This document shows, piece by piece, positions 17,031 to 26,050 of a stretch of DNA of 64,000 bases. Below the pieces are notes generated by a model. The model did not search any database. It was not told where the DNA came from and saw only the letters and a list, made by a program, of their open reading frames with translations. Position 1 is the first letter of the stretch. The number at the start of each line of letters is the position of its first letter. Made by a program: the position numbers and the translations under genes. The DNA comes from Aestuariivirga sp. (GTDB taxonomy: Bacteria > Pseudomonadota > Alphaproteobacteria > Rhizobiales > Aestuariivirgaceae). The DNA lies in the NCBI RefSeq assembly GCF_020252395.1, contig NZ_JADCDB010000020.1:1-64000 (forward strand). Direction: 5' to 3'.

Positions 17031-17909
17031 ATGGACATGGGCATCCCTCAAAAGAAGCGACTTGGCCGCGGACTCGCCGCGCTGATCGGTGAGGACACCA
17101 GCGAGGAGGCGGTGGTGCAGGACGTGCGCACGCTGCGCCACATGCCCATCGAACTGCTCAAGGCCAGCCCCAATAACCCACGCAAGAACTTCGCGGAGGC
17201 TGACCTTGAGGATCTATCAAAGTCGATCCGAGAGAAAGGACTGCTGCAACCCATCGTGGTGCGGCCCATTGCCAACGGCGAGTATGAGATCGTGGCGGGC
17301 GAGCGCCGCTGGCGCGCCGCGCAACGCGCCGGCGTGCACGACGTTCCCGTGCTGATCCGCGACCTCACCGATGGCGAGGCGCTGGAGATTGCCTTGATCG
17401 AGAACATCCAGCGCTCCGACCTGAACTCGCTGGAAGAGGCTCGCGCCTACAGCATGCTGCTCGAGCAATTCAGTTACACTCAGCAGCAGCTTGCCGACTC
17501 GATCGGCAAGAGCCGCAGTCACATCGCCAATACGCTGCGCCTGTTGAACCTGCCGGAGGCGGTGCGTGCCGAGATCGAGCAGGGCCGCCTCACCGCCGGT
17601 CATGCGCGTGCTTTGGTCGCAACCGATTCGCCTGCGGAACTTGCCGCCCGGATCATCAAACTCGGACTCTCGGTGCGCGAGGCGGAGAACCTGGCCCGCG
17701 AAGCTTTGGCGCCAAAGAAGCAGAAGATCAAGCCGGAGAAGGATGCCGACACGCGCGCCCTCGAAAAACTGGTGTCGGAGGCCATCGGACTGAAGCTTGA
17801 AATCACCCACAGGCGCGACGGCAGCGGCAACATGGTAATCAGTTACAAAACGCTCGATCAGCTCGAGGACGTTTGCCGGCGCCTGCAGAAATTGAGCGCA
17901 ATCAGCTGA
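17031..17909 (+). CDS. parB: ParB, chromosome-partitioning DNA-binding CTPase
   Basis: Binds parS, hydrolyses CTP and slides as a clamp. 292 residues. The N-terminal K-R-L-G-R-G-L-A-A-L-I region contacts ParA. The CTP-binding motifs G-E-R-R-W-R-A-A and E-N-I-Q-R-S-D-L-N are present; the latter is usually E-N-I-Q-R-x-D-L-N-P, with Ser here in place of Pro. A helix-turn-helix (Q-Q-Q-L-A-D-S-I-G-K-S-R-S-H-I-A-N) and a C-terminal dimerisation domain follow. A GAAAGAGAGCAGGA ribosome-site region precedes the ATG. Last gene before the convergent purH. Confidence 0.96.
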   Translation: MDMGIPQKKRLGRGLAALIGEDTSEEAVVQDVRTLRHMPIELLKASPNNPRKNFAEADLEDLSKSIREKGLLQPIVVRPIANGEYEIVAGERRWRAAQRAGVHDVPVLIRDLTDGEALEIALIENIQRSDLNSLEEARAYSMLLEQFSYTQQQLADSIGKSRSHIANTLRLLNLPEAVRAEIEQGRLTAGHARALVATDSPAELAARIIKLGLSVREAENLAREALAPKKQKIKPEKDADTRALEKLVSEAIGLKLEITHRRDGSGNMVISYKTLDQLEDVCRRLQKLSAIS

Positions 17910-17945
17910 TCGATCAGAACCTGCGTCAGAACGGGGGCTGGAGCG

Positions 17946-17984
17946 TGTTCTTACCGCAAGAGTGAGTTCCACTCTTCCAGAACA
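17946..17984. terminator. Hairpin between convergent parB and purH
   Basis: Inner 7-bp stem AAGAGTG (17958-17964) with CACTCTT (17970-17976) around a 5-nt loop, and an outer 6-bp stem TGTTCT (17946-17951) with AGAACA (17979-17984). It lies 37 bp after parB and just beyond the purH stop. No long T-run on either side, so it may act with Rho rather than as a pure intrinsic terminator. Confidence 0.4.
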
Positions 17985-17988
17985 TGAC

Positions 17989-19569
17989 TTAGTGCCGGAA
18001 GTGCCTGACGCCGGTAAAGACCATGGCCAGGCCCTTCTCATCCGCGGCGCGGATAACATCCTCGTCTTTCATCGACCCGCCGGGCTGGATCACAGCCGTC
18101 GCGCCCGCTTCTGCAGCCTGAAGCAGTCCGTCGGGGAAGGGGAAGAAGGCATCCGACGCGACGACAGAGCCCTGGATCGATGGCTCGGTGAGGCCCGCCG
18201 CCTGCGATATATCGGCATTCTTGCGCGCCGCGATGCGCGCCGAATCCACCCGTGACATTTGACCCGCGCCGATGCCGACGGTGGCGCCGTTCTTCGCATA
18301 AACGATGGCATTGGATTTGACATGCTTGGCGACGCGGAACGCAAAGCGCATGTCGGCGAGCTCCGCAGGCGTTGGCTGCCGCTTCGTCACCACCCTGAGG
18401 TCCATGGCATCGACGGACATCGTGTCACGCGTCTGCACTAGCAAGCCGCCGCCCACCGACTTCACAGCCAACCCGGGACCCGACAACGGCCATCCGTCAA
18501 GCAGAAGCAGGCGCAGGTTTTTTTTCCTTGAAACGATCTCAACCGCTTTTTCATCTGCATACGGAGCAATAATCACCTCCGTGAACAACTCCGTGATTTC
18601 CGCCGCAGCTTCCGCATCCAGCCGGTTGCTCAACGCTATGATGCCCCCAAACGCGCTCACCGGGTCGCAGGCCAGCGCCTTGCGATAGGCGTCCGCGGCA
18701 TCTCCGCCGACTGCAACGCCGCAAGGATTGGCATGCTTGACGATGACGCACGCCGCCTGCCCGCCGCCGGCGAATTCCGCCAGGCATTCGAGCGCGGCGT
18801 CCGTGTCGTTGATGTTGTTATAGGAGAGTTCCTTGCCTTGCAGCTGACGGGCTGCGGCGATGCCGAAGCGCGCGCCGGGCACAGTATAGAAGGCGGACTG
18901 CTGATGCGGGTTTTCGCCATAACGCAGGGCCTGAAGCTTGGCGCCGCCGGTGGCGAAATAGCTGCCCAAAGGATCGCCCGGCTGGGCGCCGAACCATTGG
19001 CTGATAGCCGCATCGTAACTCGCGGTGCGGGCAAAGGCCTTGGCCGCGAGGGACCGGCGTGTCTTCACCGCAGTCATATTGCCGCCTGACGCAAGCTCGC
19101 CCGCCACGGCATCGTAATCGGCAGGGTCGACGACCACCGTGACGTCATCATGGTTCTTCGCCGCCGCCCGGATCATTGCAGGACCGCCGACATCTATGTT
19201 CTCGACCGTGTCTTTCCAGGAGGCGCCGCGCGCCACCGCTGTCTCGAAGGGATAAAGGTTGACCACCAGAAGGCCGATCGGGCAGATGCCGTGGCTGTCC
19301 ATTTCCGCCTTGTGCGCGGCGTTGCTGCGAATGCCGAGAAGAGCGCCATGAATGGCGGGATGAAGCGTCTTTACCCGGCCATCCATGATTTCCGGGAAAC
19401 CCGTGAGGCGCGACACTTCGATGACAGGCAGCCCCGCCTCCGCCAGGGCCTTGGCCGTGCCGCCGGTCGAGATCAATTCGATGCCGAGTGAGACGAGTTT
19501 CGTTGCGAAGGAAATGAGCCCGCTCTTGTCAGACACGGAAAGCAGGGCGCGGCGCACGGGTTCGGTCAT
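17989..19569 (-). CDS. purH: PurH, AICAR formyltransferase/IMP cyclohydrolase
   Basis: Bifunctional last two steps of de novo IMP synthesis. 526 residues from the ATG at 19569; an upstream extension to 19626 looks non-coding. N-terminal cyclohydrolase (MGS-like) domain with I-S-T-G-G-T and the C-terminal formyltransferase domain with the K-H-A-N-P-C-G motif carrying the catalytic Lys-His. Single gene on the minus strand, convergent with parB. Confidence 0.96.
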   Translation of the reverse strand: MTEPVRRALLSVSDKSGLISFATKLVSLGIELISTGGTAKALAEAGLPVIEVSRLTGFPEIMDGRVKTLHPAIHGALLGIRSNAAHKAEMDSHGICPIGLLVVNLYPFETAVARGASWKDTVENIDVGGPAMIRAAAKNHDDVTVVVDPADYDAVAGELASGGNMTAVKTRRSLAAKAFARTASYDAAISQWFGAQPGDPLGSYFATGGAKLQALRYGENPHQQSAFYTVPGARFGIAAARQLQGKELSYNNINDTDAALECLAEFAGGGQAACVIVKHANPCGVAVGGDAADAYRKALACDPVSAFGGIIALSNRLDAEAAAEITELFTEVIIAPYADEKAVEIVSRKKNLRLLLLDGWPLSGPGLAVKSVGGGLLVQTRDTMSVDAMDLRVVTKRQPTPAELADMRFAFRVAKHVKSNAIVYAKNGATVGIGAGQMSRVDSARIAARKNADISQAAGLTEPSIQGSVVASDAFFPFPDGLLQAAEAGATAVIQPGGSMKDEDVIRAADEKGLAMVFTGVRHFRH

Positions 19570-19656
19570 CGGAGCCTCGGATGTTGAAATCGCCGCCCGC
19601 ATAGCACTTTCGCAGACCGGCACCAATTCAGGCGTGGCGGCGCAGTGCCGCTATGA

Positions 19657-19705
19657 GAGTATGATCCGCAAAAGTGGAACCCGCCCTTGCGGGAAGATCA
19701 TGCTC
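19657..19705. repeat. Bulged-hairpin intergenic repeat, copy A
   Basis: Outer arms GAGTATGATC (19657-19666) and GATCATGCTC (19696-19705), inner arms CGCAA (19667-19671) and TTGCG (19687-19691), with a 4-nt one-sided bulge (GGAA) on the right. It contains CGCAAAAGTGGAAC, which reappears inverted in copy C at 45137-45153. Lies between purH and htpX. A second, looser hairpin (GCAAG, 8-nt loop, CTTGC) follows at about 19736-19753 and may be a decayed neighbour. Elements of this look are widespread between genes in Hyphomicrobiales. Confidence 0.65.
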
Positions 19706-19782
19706 AAGCTTTTGATCTGGCCCATCTTTCGCTTTGCAAGCGATTCCACTTGCTCGCCCGATGCGCTAAGTGCCGGTTGAGC

Positions 19783-20697
19783 TCATCCCCACGGACCGGA
19801 TGTGTATCTGGGCGCGGTTTCCCATGGACCTGCACCGCGAGGGTGCATGGCGCCCATCTCGCCAGCGAGTTTCTGCAACTCGGCGATGCGCGTGGCGGGA
19901 TCGGGATGAGTCGAGAACAGATTGTCCATCCGCATGCCGGACAGCGGGTTAATGATGAATAAGTGCGCCATCGCAGGGTTAGCTTCAGCAGCGGCATTCG
20001 GGATCTGATGCGCAGCCCGCGAAATCTTGCCGAGGGCCGAGGCCAGGGCCAGCGGCTGACCGGAGATTTCGGCGCCACCCCGGTCAGCGCCATATTCCCG
20101 CGTGCGGCTGATCGCCATCTGCACCAGCATGGCGGCGAGCGGCGCAACAACGATCATCAGGATCACGCCGATGGGTCCCAGGGGGTTGTTGCGGTCGCGG
20201 CCTCCGCCGAAGAACATGCCGAAATTGGCGAGCATGGAAATGGCCCCAGCAATGGTCGCCGTCATGGTCATGACCAGCGTGTCACGGTGGCGGATATGGG
20301 CCAGTTCATGCGCCATCACACCGGCAATCTCGTCCCGGTCGAGAAGGCGCAGCAGACCGGTCGTGGCGGCGACTGCGGCGTTTTCGGGATTGCGGCCGGT
20401 GGCGAAAGCGTTGGGCTGCGGATTATCCATGATGAAGACCTTGGGCATGGGCAACCCGGCCCGTTGGGCGAGTTCCTCCACCAGGCCATAGAATTCGGGG
20501 GCGCTCCCACGGTCAACCTCGCGTGCGCCATGCATGCGCAGCACCATCTTGTCGGCGTTCCAGTAGGCGAAAAGGTTCATGCCCCCCGCCAGCAGGAAAG
20601 CGATGAACATTCCCTGCTGCCGGCCGAGCAAATAGCCCGCCGCTAGGAACAAGCCCATCAGGGCCGCCATCAGCAATCCTGTGCGCAGGGTGTTCAT
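19783..20697 (-). CDS. htpX: HtpX, membrane zinc metalloprotease
   Basis: Inner-membrane M48 protease of envelope quality control. 304 residues from the ATG at 20697 ([10 protein letters not shown]). Two N-terminal membrane segments, the zinc motif H-E-L-A-H at 130-134, two more hydrophobic segments (about 145-165 and 175-195), and the downstream glutamate ligand in R-E-Y-G-A-D. Divergent from the small SDHAF4-like gene with about 42 bp between starts. Confidence 0.94.
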   Translation of the reverse strand: MNTLRTGLLMAALMGLFLAAGYLLGRQQGMFIAFLLAGGMNLFAYWNADKMVLRMHGAREVDRGSAPEFYGLVEELAQRAGLPMPKVFIMDNPQPNAFATGRNPENAAVAATTGLLRLLDRDEIAGVMAHELAHIRHRDTLVMTMTATIAGAISMLANFGMFFGGGRDRNNPLGPIGVILMIVVAPLAAMLVQMAISRTREYGADRGGAEISGQPLALASALGKISRAAHQIPNAAAEANPAMAHLFIINPLSGMRMDNLFSTHPDPATRIAELQKLAGEMGAMHPRGAGPWETAPRYTSGPWG

Positions 20698-20739
20698 GCT
20701 GCCAACTCCTCCTTGCCAAATGCCTCGGCCAATCTTCAT

Positions 20740-20940
20740 ATGAGGGCAATGACCACGGACCGCAAGGCCACGGCCGGCAAGCTGCTTTCCCCCGAGGCCC
20801 GGCGCGCGCTGGCCGAGGCTGAAAAGCGCCGCCAGAATACGCCCGAGCTCAAGCTCCCCAGAGAAGTGAACGGCCGCGAAGGCCCTGAGCCCACCCGCTT
20901 CGGTGACTGGGAGAAAAAGGGCATCACGTCCGACTTCTGA
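20740..20940 (+). CDS. SDHAF4-like protein (DUF1674)
   Basis: 66 residues from the ATG at 20740; a second ATG at 20749 is also possible. The C-terminal half is the conserved part: P[18 protein letters not shown] followed by K-K-G-I-T-S-D-F. It matches the family that in mitochondria (SDHAF4) protects the flavinylated succinate dehydrogenase subunit. The N-terminal half is basic and variable. The short start-to-start distance with htpX suggests a shared divergent promoter. Confidence 0.85.
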   Translation: MRAMTTDRKATAGKLLSPEARRALAEAEKRRQNTPELKLPREVNGREGPEPTRFGDWEKKGITSDF

Positions 20941-21726
20941 TCAAGCAAGTCCCAGCCGGCGACGGATGTCGTCCGGCGTGGCGCCCTCGGCGCGGAGTTG
21001 CCGGAGAGACGCGCTGGCGATGCTCTTAGAAAGCTTCCGGCCATCCGCATCCCTGACCAGATCATGATGCAGATAACGGGGTGCCGGAAGACGCAGAAGC
21101 CGCTGAAGAAGCATGTGCAATGGCGTTGCAGGCTCGATATCCTTGCCGCGCACCACATCGGTGACGCCCTGTAGGGCGTCATCGGTCACCACCGCGATGT
21201 GATAGCTCGACCCGACCTGCAGCTTGGCGATCATGGCATCCCCCCAGACGGCCGCTTGCGGGTCGCCCAGCCGGTTCATGCCGACCCGCCAGCCGTGGAT
21301 GTCGCCGCGGGCGATGAGGGCCTCTGCCACGTGACGCGGCAAATCGCGGCAGGCGCCACCGTAGTGCGGCTGACCATCAGGGTCGCGGATGGGCAGGGCA
21401 TGGACCAGCGCCTCTTTGCGTGAGCAGAAGCAGGGGTAGATGGCGCCCATGTTCCAAAGCCGCATGAGGTTAACATGGTAGTCGGCAAGATGCTGGCTCT
21501 GGACCCGAACGGGTTCTTCCCATGACAGTCCCAACCAGGCGAGGTCTTCGAAAATTGCCGTTATGAATTCCGGCCGGGAACGGCTTTCGTCTGTGTCTTC
21601 GATGCGCAGCAGCAGCCGGCCACCCGACTCCGCAGCCATGCGGGCATTCAGTAGCGCCGAATAGGCATGGCCAAGGTGCAGATAGCCATTGGGGCTCGGC
21701 GCGAAGCGGAAGACGGGGCGGCTCAT
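20941..21726 (-). CDS. gluQ: GluQ, glutamyl-Q tRNA(Asp) synthetase
   Basis: Truncated GluRS paralogue that glutamylates queuosine at the wobble position of tRNA(Asp). 261 residues, lacking the anticodon-binding half of GluRS. F-A-P-S-P-N-G-Y-L-H-L-G-H at 8-20 is the class I HIGH region and K-L-S-K-S near the C-terminus is the KMSKS counterpart. A Zn site is suggested by C-F-C-S and a downstream Y-G-G-A-C-R. The stop abuts the end of the SDHAF4-like gene. Confidence 0.93.
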   Translation of the reverse strand: MSRPVFRFAPSPNGYLHLGHAYSALLNARMAAESGGRLLLRIEDTDESRSRPEFITAIFEDLAWLGLSWEEPVRVQSQHLADYHVNLMRLWNMGAIYPCFCSRKEALVHALPIRDPDGQPHYGGACRDLPRHVAEALIARGDIHGWRVGMNRLGDPQAAVWGDAMIAKLQVGSSYHIAVVTDDALQGVTDVVRGKDIEPATPLHMLLQRLLRLPAPRYLHHDLVRDADGRKLSKSIASASLRQLRAEGATPDDIRRRLGLA

Positions 21727-21771
21727 GCGTCAGGTCTTGCAGTTAACTCATGCAAAGGTCAAACAGGTGCC

Positions 21772-22401
21772 ATGCAGCGGCTCGAAACCGAGAATGACAT
21801 GAAAGTAGCCGTGGCGCAGCTCGCCGCCATGGAACCGCGCTTTGCGGCCATTGTGGAACGCCACGGAATGCCACCGCTGCGCCATGCTGTGCCAGGGCTC
21901 GAAAGCCTGTTGCGGATTGTCACCGGCCAACTCATTTCACTCAAGGCTGGTGAAGCCATATGGTCGCGACTCGCTACTTGCCTCGGCGGATGTACTCCTC
22001 AGGAAGTCCTGAAAGTGAGCGAGCCGGAGTTACGGGCTCTCGGTCTCTCCGCAGCCAAGGCCCGTACCTTCCGTGCCGCCGCCGCCGTGTTCGCGCAGGG
22101 CCGGTTTGACAATGCTCTGACCATAGGGGAGGAGGGCTTGCGGCGCCGGCTGCTCGACATCCCGGGCGTCGGCCCGTGGACGGCCAACGTTTATCTCCTG
22201 ATGGCGGTGAGGGCGGCTGATGCCTGGCCCGCTGCCGACCTCGCCCTGCAGGTGGCGGCGCAGGACTTGTTCGGCATGGTGGATCGTCCGTCCACCAGAC
22301 AAATGGTGAAACTCGGGGCACCATGGCGCCCCAATCGCTCTACGGCGGCCCTGCTGCTGTGGCAGCACTATCGCGTCCTGCGGGGCAGGCCCATCGCCTG
22401 A
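21772..22401 (+). CDS. DNA-3-methyladenine glycosylase (AlkA/HhH-GPD family)
   Basis: Base-excision repair enzyme that removes alkylated purines. 209 residues from the ATG at 21772; other in-frame ATGs at 21667 (inside gluQ) and 21799. Helix-hairpin-helix L-L-D-I-P-G-V-G-P-W-T-A, then the catalytic Asp in W-P-A-A-D-L-A-L-Q. This is the compact AlkA-like form without the N-terminal beta domain. Divergent from gluQ with 45 bp between starts. Confidence 0.88.
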   Translation: MQRLETENDMKVAVAQLAAMEPRFAAIVERHGMPPLRHAVPGLESLLRIVTGQLISLKAGEAIWSRLATCLGGCTPQEVLKVSEPELRALGLSAAKARTFRAAAAVFAQGRFDNALTIGEEGLRRRLLDIPGVGPWTANVYLLMAVRAADAWPAADLALQVAAQDLFGMVDRPSTRQMVKLGAPWRPNRSTAALLLWQHYRVLRGRPIA

Positions 22402-22471
22402 CGAAGGGTCTTCACAGGATTGCCACACAAGATATAGTAAGTTCTTGAAGATTCGACCTCGTGAGGTGTGC

Positions 22472-23032
22472 TTGCAGTTCGTGCCGGTTGCGCCGGAAGC
22501 CTGTCCCGCCCTGGTTCTCAACGCGGATTTCCGCCCGTTGAGCTACTATCCTCTGTCGCTGTGGAGCTGGCAGGACACAATCAAGGCTGTCTTCCTCGAC
22601 AGGGTGAACATCGTCTCGGAATATGACAAGGTGGTCAGAAGCCCGACCTTCGAGTTCCGCCTGCCCAGTGTCGTGTCGCTCAAGACGTTTGTGAAGCCGT
22701 CGCGTACGCCGGCCTTTACCCGGTTCAACGTTTTCCTGCGTGATCGCTTCACCTGCCAATATTGCGGTGGCCATGACGACCTGACCTTCGATCACGTGAT
22801 CCCGCGCTCCAAGGGCGGCCAGACGACGTGGGAAAACGTCGTTGCCGCCTGCTCGCCCTGCAACCTGCTGAAGGGCGGATACCTGCCGCAGCAGATCAAA
22901 ATGTTTCCGGCGCAGAAGCCGGTGCGGCCGAGTGTGGCACAGCTGCACCGCAACGGGCGCTACTTTCCACCAAACTACCTTCACGACAGCTGGCAGGATT
23001 ATCTCTACTGGGATACCGAACTCGACCCCTGA
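22472..23032 (+). CDS. HNH endonuclease-fold protein
   Basis: Conserved alphaproteobacterial HNH protein. C-Q-Y-C-G-G, F-D-H-V-I-P-R-S-K-G-G and A-C-S-P-C-N-L-L-K-G-G form a complete zinc-stabilised HNH site, and the C-terminus ends in Y-L-Y-W-D-T-E-L. No ATG start exists. TTG at 22472 has GAGG 5 bases upstream and gives 186 residues; TTG at 22445 (195 residues) and GTGs at 22466 and 22481 are alternatives. Substrate and role are unknown; strong conservation in sequenced relatives points to a housekeeping rather than mobile role. Confidence 0.85.
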   Translation: MQFVPVAPEACPALVLNADFRPLSYYPLSLWSWQDTIKAVFLDRVNIVSEYDKVVRSPTFEFRLPSVVSLKTFVKPSRTPAFTRFNVFLRDRFTCQYCGGHDDLTFDHVIPRSKGGQTTWENVVAACSPCNLLKGGYLPQQIKMFPAQKPVRPSVAQLHRNGRYFPPNYLHDSWQDYLYWDTELDP

Positions 23033-23499
23033 GTTCCGCGCAGTCCAGCGATGGCCACCAGCGCGAGGCCAAGCGAAATCGCCGCGTTCCAGCCTGCGAG
23101 CGACAGTCCTAAGAGGCGGATTGCCGGCGTGTCGCAAAGAACCGCTGGCTTTGAAAGGTCGGGAAGACCGCCGGTGAAGCCCGCCTGGGCGGTGCAGGTG
23201 GCAGGCCCTGGCCACCATTTCCATTCCACACCCGAATGATAGATGCCGAAGGCCATACTGCCGAGCCACAGCACGGCGAGCAGCATCAGACCTGCCTTCG
23301 CGAGACCGGGGTTTTGCGGCCCAAGCAACGCCACGAGCAGCGCCAAAGGCATGCCGGTGTAATAGGCCCAGCGCTGCTTCAGGCAGAGTTCGCAGGGCAG
23401 ATAGCCGTAATATTCGAAGCCCCATGCCCCCGCGATAGTGGCGAAGGCCACGACGAAGATCAGCAAGGCTGCGCGTTGCGGGTTGAGGTTGGTCAACAT
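23005..23499 (-). CDS. dsbB: DsbB-like disulfide bond formation protein
   Basis: Inner-membrane quinone reductase that reoxidises a periplasmic DsbA. 164 residues with four hydrophobic segments. First cysteine pair C-E-L-C at about 36-39 and a second pair in the other periplasmic loop (P-A-T-C-T and V-L-C-D). Both pairs are needed for electron transfer and both are present. Overlaps the 3' end of the HNH gene by 28 bp, convergently, and overlaps the DedA-like gene upstream by 7 bp. Confidence 0.87.
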   Translation of the reverse strand: MLTNLNPQRAALLIFVVAFATIAGAWGFEYYGYLPCELCLKQRWAYYTGMPLALLVALLGPQNPGLAKAGLMLLAVLWLGSMAFGIYHSGVEWKWWPGPATCTAQAGFTGGLPDLSKPAVLCDTPAIRLLGLSLAGWNAAISLGLALVAIAGLRGTQGSSSVSQ

Positions 23500-24104
23500 G
23501 TGGTCACGCTTCCGGCGATGGCTGAGTATTTGACGACGATATAGAGCAGGATGACGGCGCCCGCCACCATCGCAGCGAGCAGCCCAAGCCGCCGCTCGAT
23601 GAAATCACGGATGGGCTCGCCCCAGCGGCGCAGCGCCCAGGCCAGTGCAAAGAAGCGCGCGCCACGTGCCACGACGCAAGAAATGACAAAGAACAGGAAA
23701 CTCACCTCCGCCACGCCGGCGAGAATGGTGACGACCTTGATGGGCGGCAGATGCGCGAGGCCCGAGGTGACGAGCAGCAGCATCAGCGTGTCCTCGCCGG
23801 TGCATTGGCGCAAGTGGTCGAACTCGTCGAGCTTGCCATAGAAGTTCAGCACCGGCTTTGCGAAGACCTCAAAGGCATAATGGCCAAGCATATAGCCTGC
23901 GATTCCTCCCAGCACCGAGGCGACGGTGGCGATGAGCGCGAAGCGGTAGGCGCGCGCCGGGCGGGCGAGCGCCATGGGCAGGAACAGAACGTCCGCAGGG
24001 ATCAGGAACACCGAGCTTTCGACGAAGGCAATCGCGGCAAGCCAGATTTCGGCAGTTTCGCGTGCGGCCAGCCCCAGCGTCCAGTCATAAAGACGTTTGA
24101 GCAT
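23493..24104 (-). CDS. YqaA/DedA-family membrane protein
   Basis: 203 residues from the ATG at 24104 (MLKRLYDWTL). About four to five hydrophobic segments, with E-S-S-V-F-L-I-P-A-D-V-L-F-L-P near the first and a conserved G-x-x-x-G-Y-x-x-G-x-x-A stretch, as in VTT/DedA proteins. Relatives in other bacteria are lipid scramblases or affect membrane-potential homeostasis; the role here is inferred. Sits between arfB (7 bp upstream) and dsbB (overlapping). Confidence 0.83.
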   Translation of the reverse strand: MLKRLYDWTLGLAARETAEIWLAAIAFVESSVFLIPADVLFLPMALARPARAYRFALIATVASVLGGIAGYMLGHYAFEVFAKPVLNFYGKLDEFDHLRQCTGEDTLMLLLVTSGLAHLPPIKVVTILAGVAEVSFLFFVISCVVARGARFFALAWALRRWGEPIRDFIERRLGLLAAMVAGAVILLYIVVKYSAIAGSVTTC

Positions 24105-24111
24105 CAGGGTG

Positions 24112-24531
24112 TCAATCCGTATCGGGGCGTGAGCTGCGCAGGCGCTTGGTCTGCGCGTGCCTGGACTTCGAGTCGAGACGGCGCGTCTTGGAGGCGCGGG
24201 TTGGTTTCGTGGCGATACGCCGCTTCGGGCGGTGCGCGGCCTTGCGCAGCAGCTCCACCAGCTTCTGCAGCGCAATCTCGCGGTTGCGCTCCTGCGAGCG
24301 CGTCTCCTGAGCGGTGATAACCAGCACACCCTCCTGAGTCAGCTGCCGTCCCGCCAGCGGGCGCAACCGGGCTTTCATATCCTCGGGCAGAAAGGCCTTT
24401 CCAACGTCAAAACGCAACTCGACGGCGGTCGACACCTTGTTGACATTTTGGCCGCCCGGCCCCGAGGCGCGCATGGCGGACCAGCTGATGCCGTCCTCGT
24501 CGATGGCCAGTGAGTCGGTGATGCGGATCAT
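24112..24531 (-). CDS. arfB: ArfB (YaeJ), ribosome-rescue peptidyl-tRNA hydrolase
   Basis: Releases peptides from ribosomes stalled without a stop codon, inserting its tail into the empty mRNA channel. 139 residues. The catalytic G-G-Q motif lies in S-G-P-G-G-Q-N-V-N at about 23-31, and the C-terminal tail is very basic (K-P-T-R-A-S-K-T-R-R, R-H-A-Q-T-K-R-L-R), as needed for channel binding. Divergent from tRNA-Leu. Confidence 0.93.
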   Translation of the reverse strand: MIRITDSLAIDEDGISWSAMRASGPGGQNVNKVSTAVELRFDVGKAFLPEDMKARLRPLAGRQLTQEGVLVITAQETRSQERNREIALQKLVELLRKAAHRPKRRIATKPTRASKTRRLDSKSRHAQTKRLRSSRPDTD

Positions 24532-24556
24532 GGAAAATGCTTCTCGCCCTTTACGG

Positions 24557-24585
24557 TTGACGGCGCAAGGGCGGGCAATTATGCG
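24557..24585 (+). promoter_or_regulatory. Sigma-70-type promoter of tRNA-Leu
   Basis: TTGACG at 24557-24562, 17-bp spacer, TATGCG at 24580-24585. The predicted transcription start at about 24592 is a few bases before the mature tRNA end. Confidence 0.5.
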
Positions 24586-24595
24586 GGGTTCGCGT

Positions 24596-24681
24596 GCCTC
24601 TGTGGCGGAATGGTAGACGCGGCAGACTCAAAATCTGTTGCTCGCAAGGGCGTGGGGGTTCGAGTCCCTCCAGGGGCACCA
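24596..24681 (+). tRNA. tRNA-Leu (anticodon CAA)
   Basis: 86 nt including an encoded CCA. The acceptor stem GCCTCTG pairs with CAGGGGC (24671-24677). The anticodon arm GCAGA-CTCAAAA-TCTGT carries CAA in the loop, reading UUG codons. There is a long variable arm (GCTCGCAAGGGC region) and a T arm with GGTTCGAGTCC, as expected for a class II leucine tRNA. It stands alone between arfB and a penicillin-binding protein gene. Confidence 0.95.
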
Positions 24682-24722
24682 GCGATGCAGCGTGGCTGCC
24701 GCAGATTGTGCGGATTCCTGTG

Positions 24723-26045
24723 ATGACAGAGCGGCTTGGCCACTTCCGCCTGACTTGGAGCAGACCTCTCTTGCCGACTCTCCGACGCATTTTTCTGGTC
24801 GTCCTGTTGCTTGCTCTGGCGCCATCTGCCTTTGCCGCGGGGCCGACCCTGCTGTTCGATCCGGCAACCCAGGAGGTGATCTCGCAGGACCGCGCCGGCG
24901 AGCCCTGGTACCCGGCCTCGATCACCAAGCTGATGACGGCTTATATCGTCTTCCAGAAACTCAAGTCGGGCGAGATGAAGCTCGATCAGAAGCTTCCAGT
25001 GTCCGAACTTGCCCATTCACAGCCACCCAGCAAGATCGGGGTGCCGGTCGGACAGGCCGTGAGCGTCAACTTCGCGCTTCAGGCACTGCTCGTCTATTCC
25101 GCCAATGACATGGCCTATGTGCTGGCCGAGGGTGCGGCCGGCAGCATCCCGGCCTTCGCGGCGGAGATGAACGGCCAAGCCCGCAAGCTCGGCATGACGG
25201 GCAGCCATTTCGAGAACCCCAACGGCCTGTTCGATCCTCGCCACGTCACCACCGCGCGCGATGTCGCCATCCTGGCGTCGATGATCCTGAGGGAGTTCCC
25301 GGAATACGACCACTTCTTCTCGCAGCCGTTCCTCGCAATTGGCAAACGCCGTCTGATGAACCGCAACTCGCTGCTGCGCCAGATGAAGGAAGCTGATGGC
25401 ATGAAAACCGGCTTTGTCTGCAACTCCGGTTTCAATCTCGTGGCGACCGCAACCGAGGACGGGCACCGCCTGGCAGTTGTCATCTTCGGGGCCAACAGCG
25501 GCAAACATCGGGTCGACCTCGCCGAAATGCTGCTGACGGATGGCTTTTCGCGTCCTGCTGCGCCCCGAGTCCTGCTTCAATCCATTCCCAATGTGAAAAC
25601 AGGCGGCATCGTGCCGACCGACATGACCCGCCAAGTGTGCAAGCAGAAACCCGTAACCCTTGCCATGTCCGGGAGCCTGGGCGGCTGGGGCATCTCCTTC
25701 GGCAATTATGAGAATTCCGCGACCGCCGACATGGCGCTGCGCGGCCGTATGCTGAGCCCCTCTGGCATGGATCTTATGGGAACGCCCGGAGTGATCCGCC
25801 TGCCGGAAAACCGCGGTTTTGCCGCTGCTATGTGGAATCTCGACAAGCCGGTCAGCGAGGCGGCCTGCGCGCGCTACCTCGCCGAGAAGGCGCCCTGCGA
25901 GGTGATCCCGCCGGAGACGTTCGCCCAGATCGCGGCCCTGGCGCCGGACCCGGCGCCACCGGCCGTTACGGCAGATCCCGAAGGTGACGATGTTGCGAAG
26001 CCTGCGCCGAAGAAGAAGCCGGTGAAGAAAAAGAAGAAGAACTGA
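24723..26045 (+). CDS. D-alanyl-D-alanine carboxypeptidase (PBP5/6-like, DacD/DacF type)
   Basis: Trims the terminal D-Ala from peptidoglycan stem peptides. 440 residues from the ATG at 24723; an open extension upstream runs through the tRNA and is not coding. A signal peptide covers about 20-39, ending A-F-A-A. The penicillin-binding motifs are S-I-T-K at 66-69, S-A-N at about 130 and K-T-G in the G-M-K-T-G-F segment. The C-terminus is a proline- and lysine-rich tail (K-P-A-P-K-K-K-P-V-K), possibly cell-wall or membrane associating. No PBP5-type amphipathic anchor is obvious. Confidence 0.92.
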   Translation: MTERLGHFRLTWSRPLLPTLRRIFLVVLLLALAPSAFAAGPTLLFDPATQEVISQDRAGEPWYPASITKLMTAYIVFQKLKSGEMKLDQKLPVSELAHSQPPSKIGVPVGQAVSVNFALQALLVYSANDMAYVLAEGAAGSIPAFAAEMNGQARKLGMTGSHFENPNGLFDPRHVTTARDVAILASMILREFPEYDHFFSQPFLAIGKRRLMNRNSLLRQMKEADGMKTGFVCNSGFNLVATATEDGHRLAVVIFGANSGKHRVDLAEMLLTDGFSRPAAPRVLLQSIPNVKTGGIVPTDMTRQVCKQKPVTLAMSGSLGGWGISFGNYENSATADMALRGRMLSPSGMDLMGTPGVIRLPENRGFAAAMWNLDKPVSEAACARYLAEKAPCEVIPPETFAQIAALAPDPAPPAVTADPEGDDVAKPAPKKKPVKKKKKN

Positions 26046-26050
26046 GTGAC

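Noticed and set aside
24594-24722. Open reading frame through the tRNA-Leu into the carboxypeptidase gene
   Set aside because: Peptide is arginine/glycine-rich and non-conserved, the region is a complete tRNA, and a good ATG with signal peptide follows.
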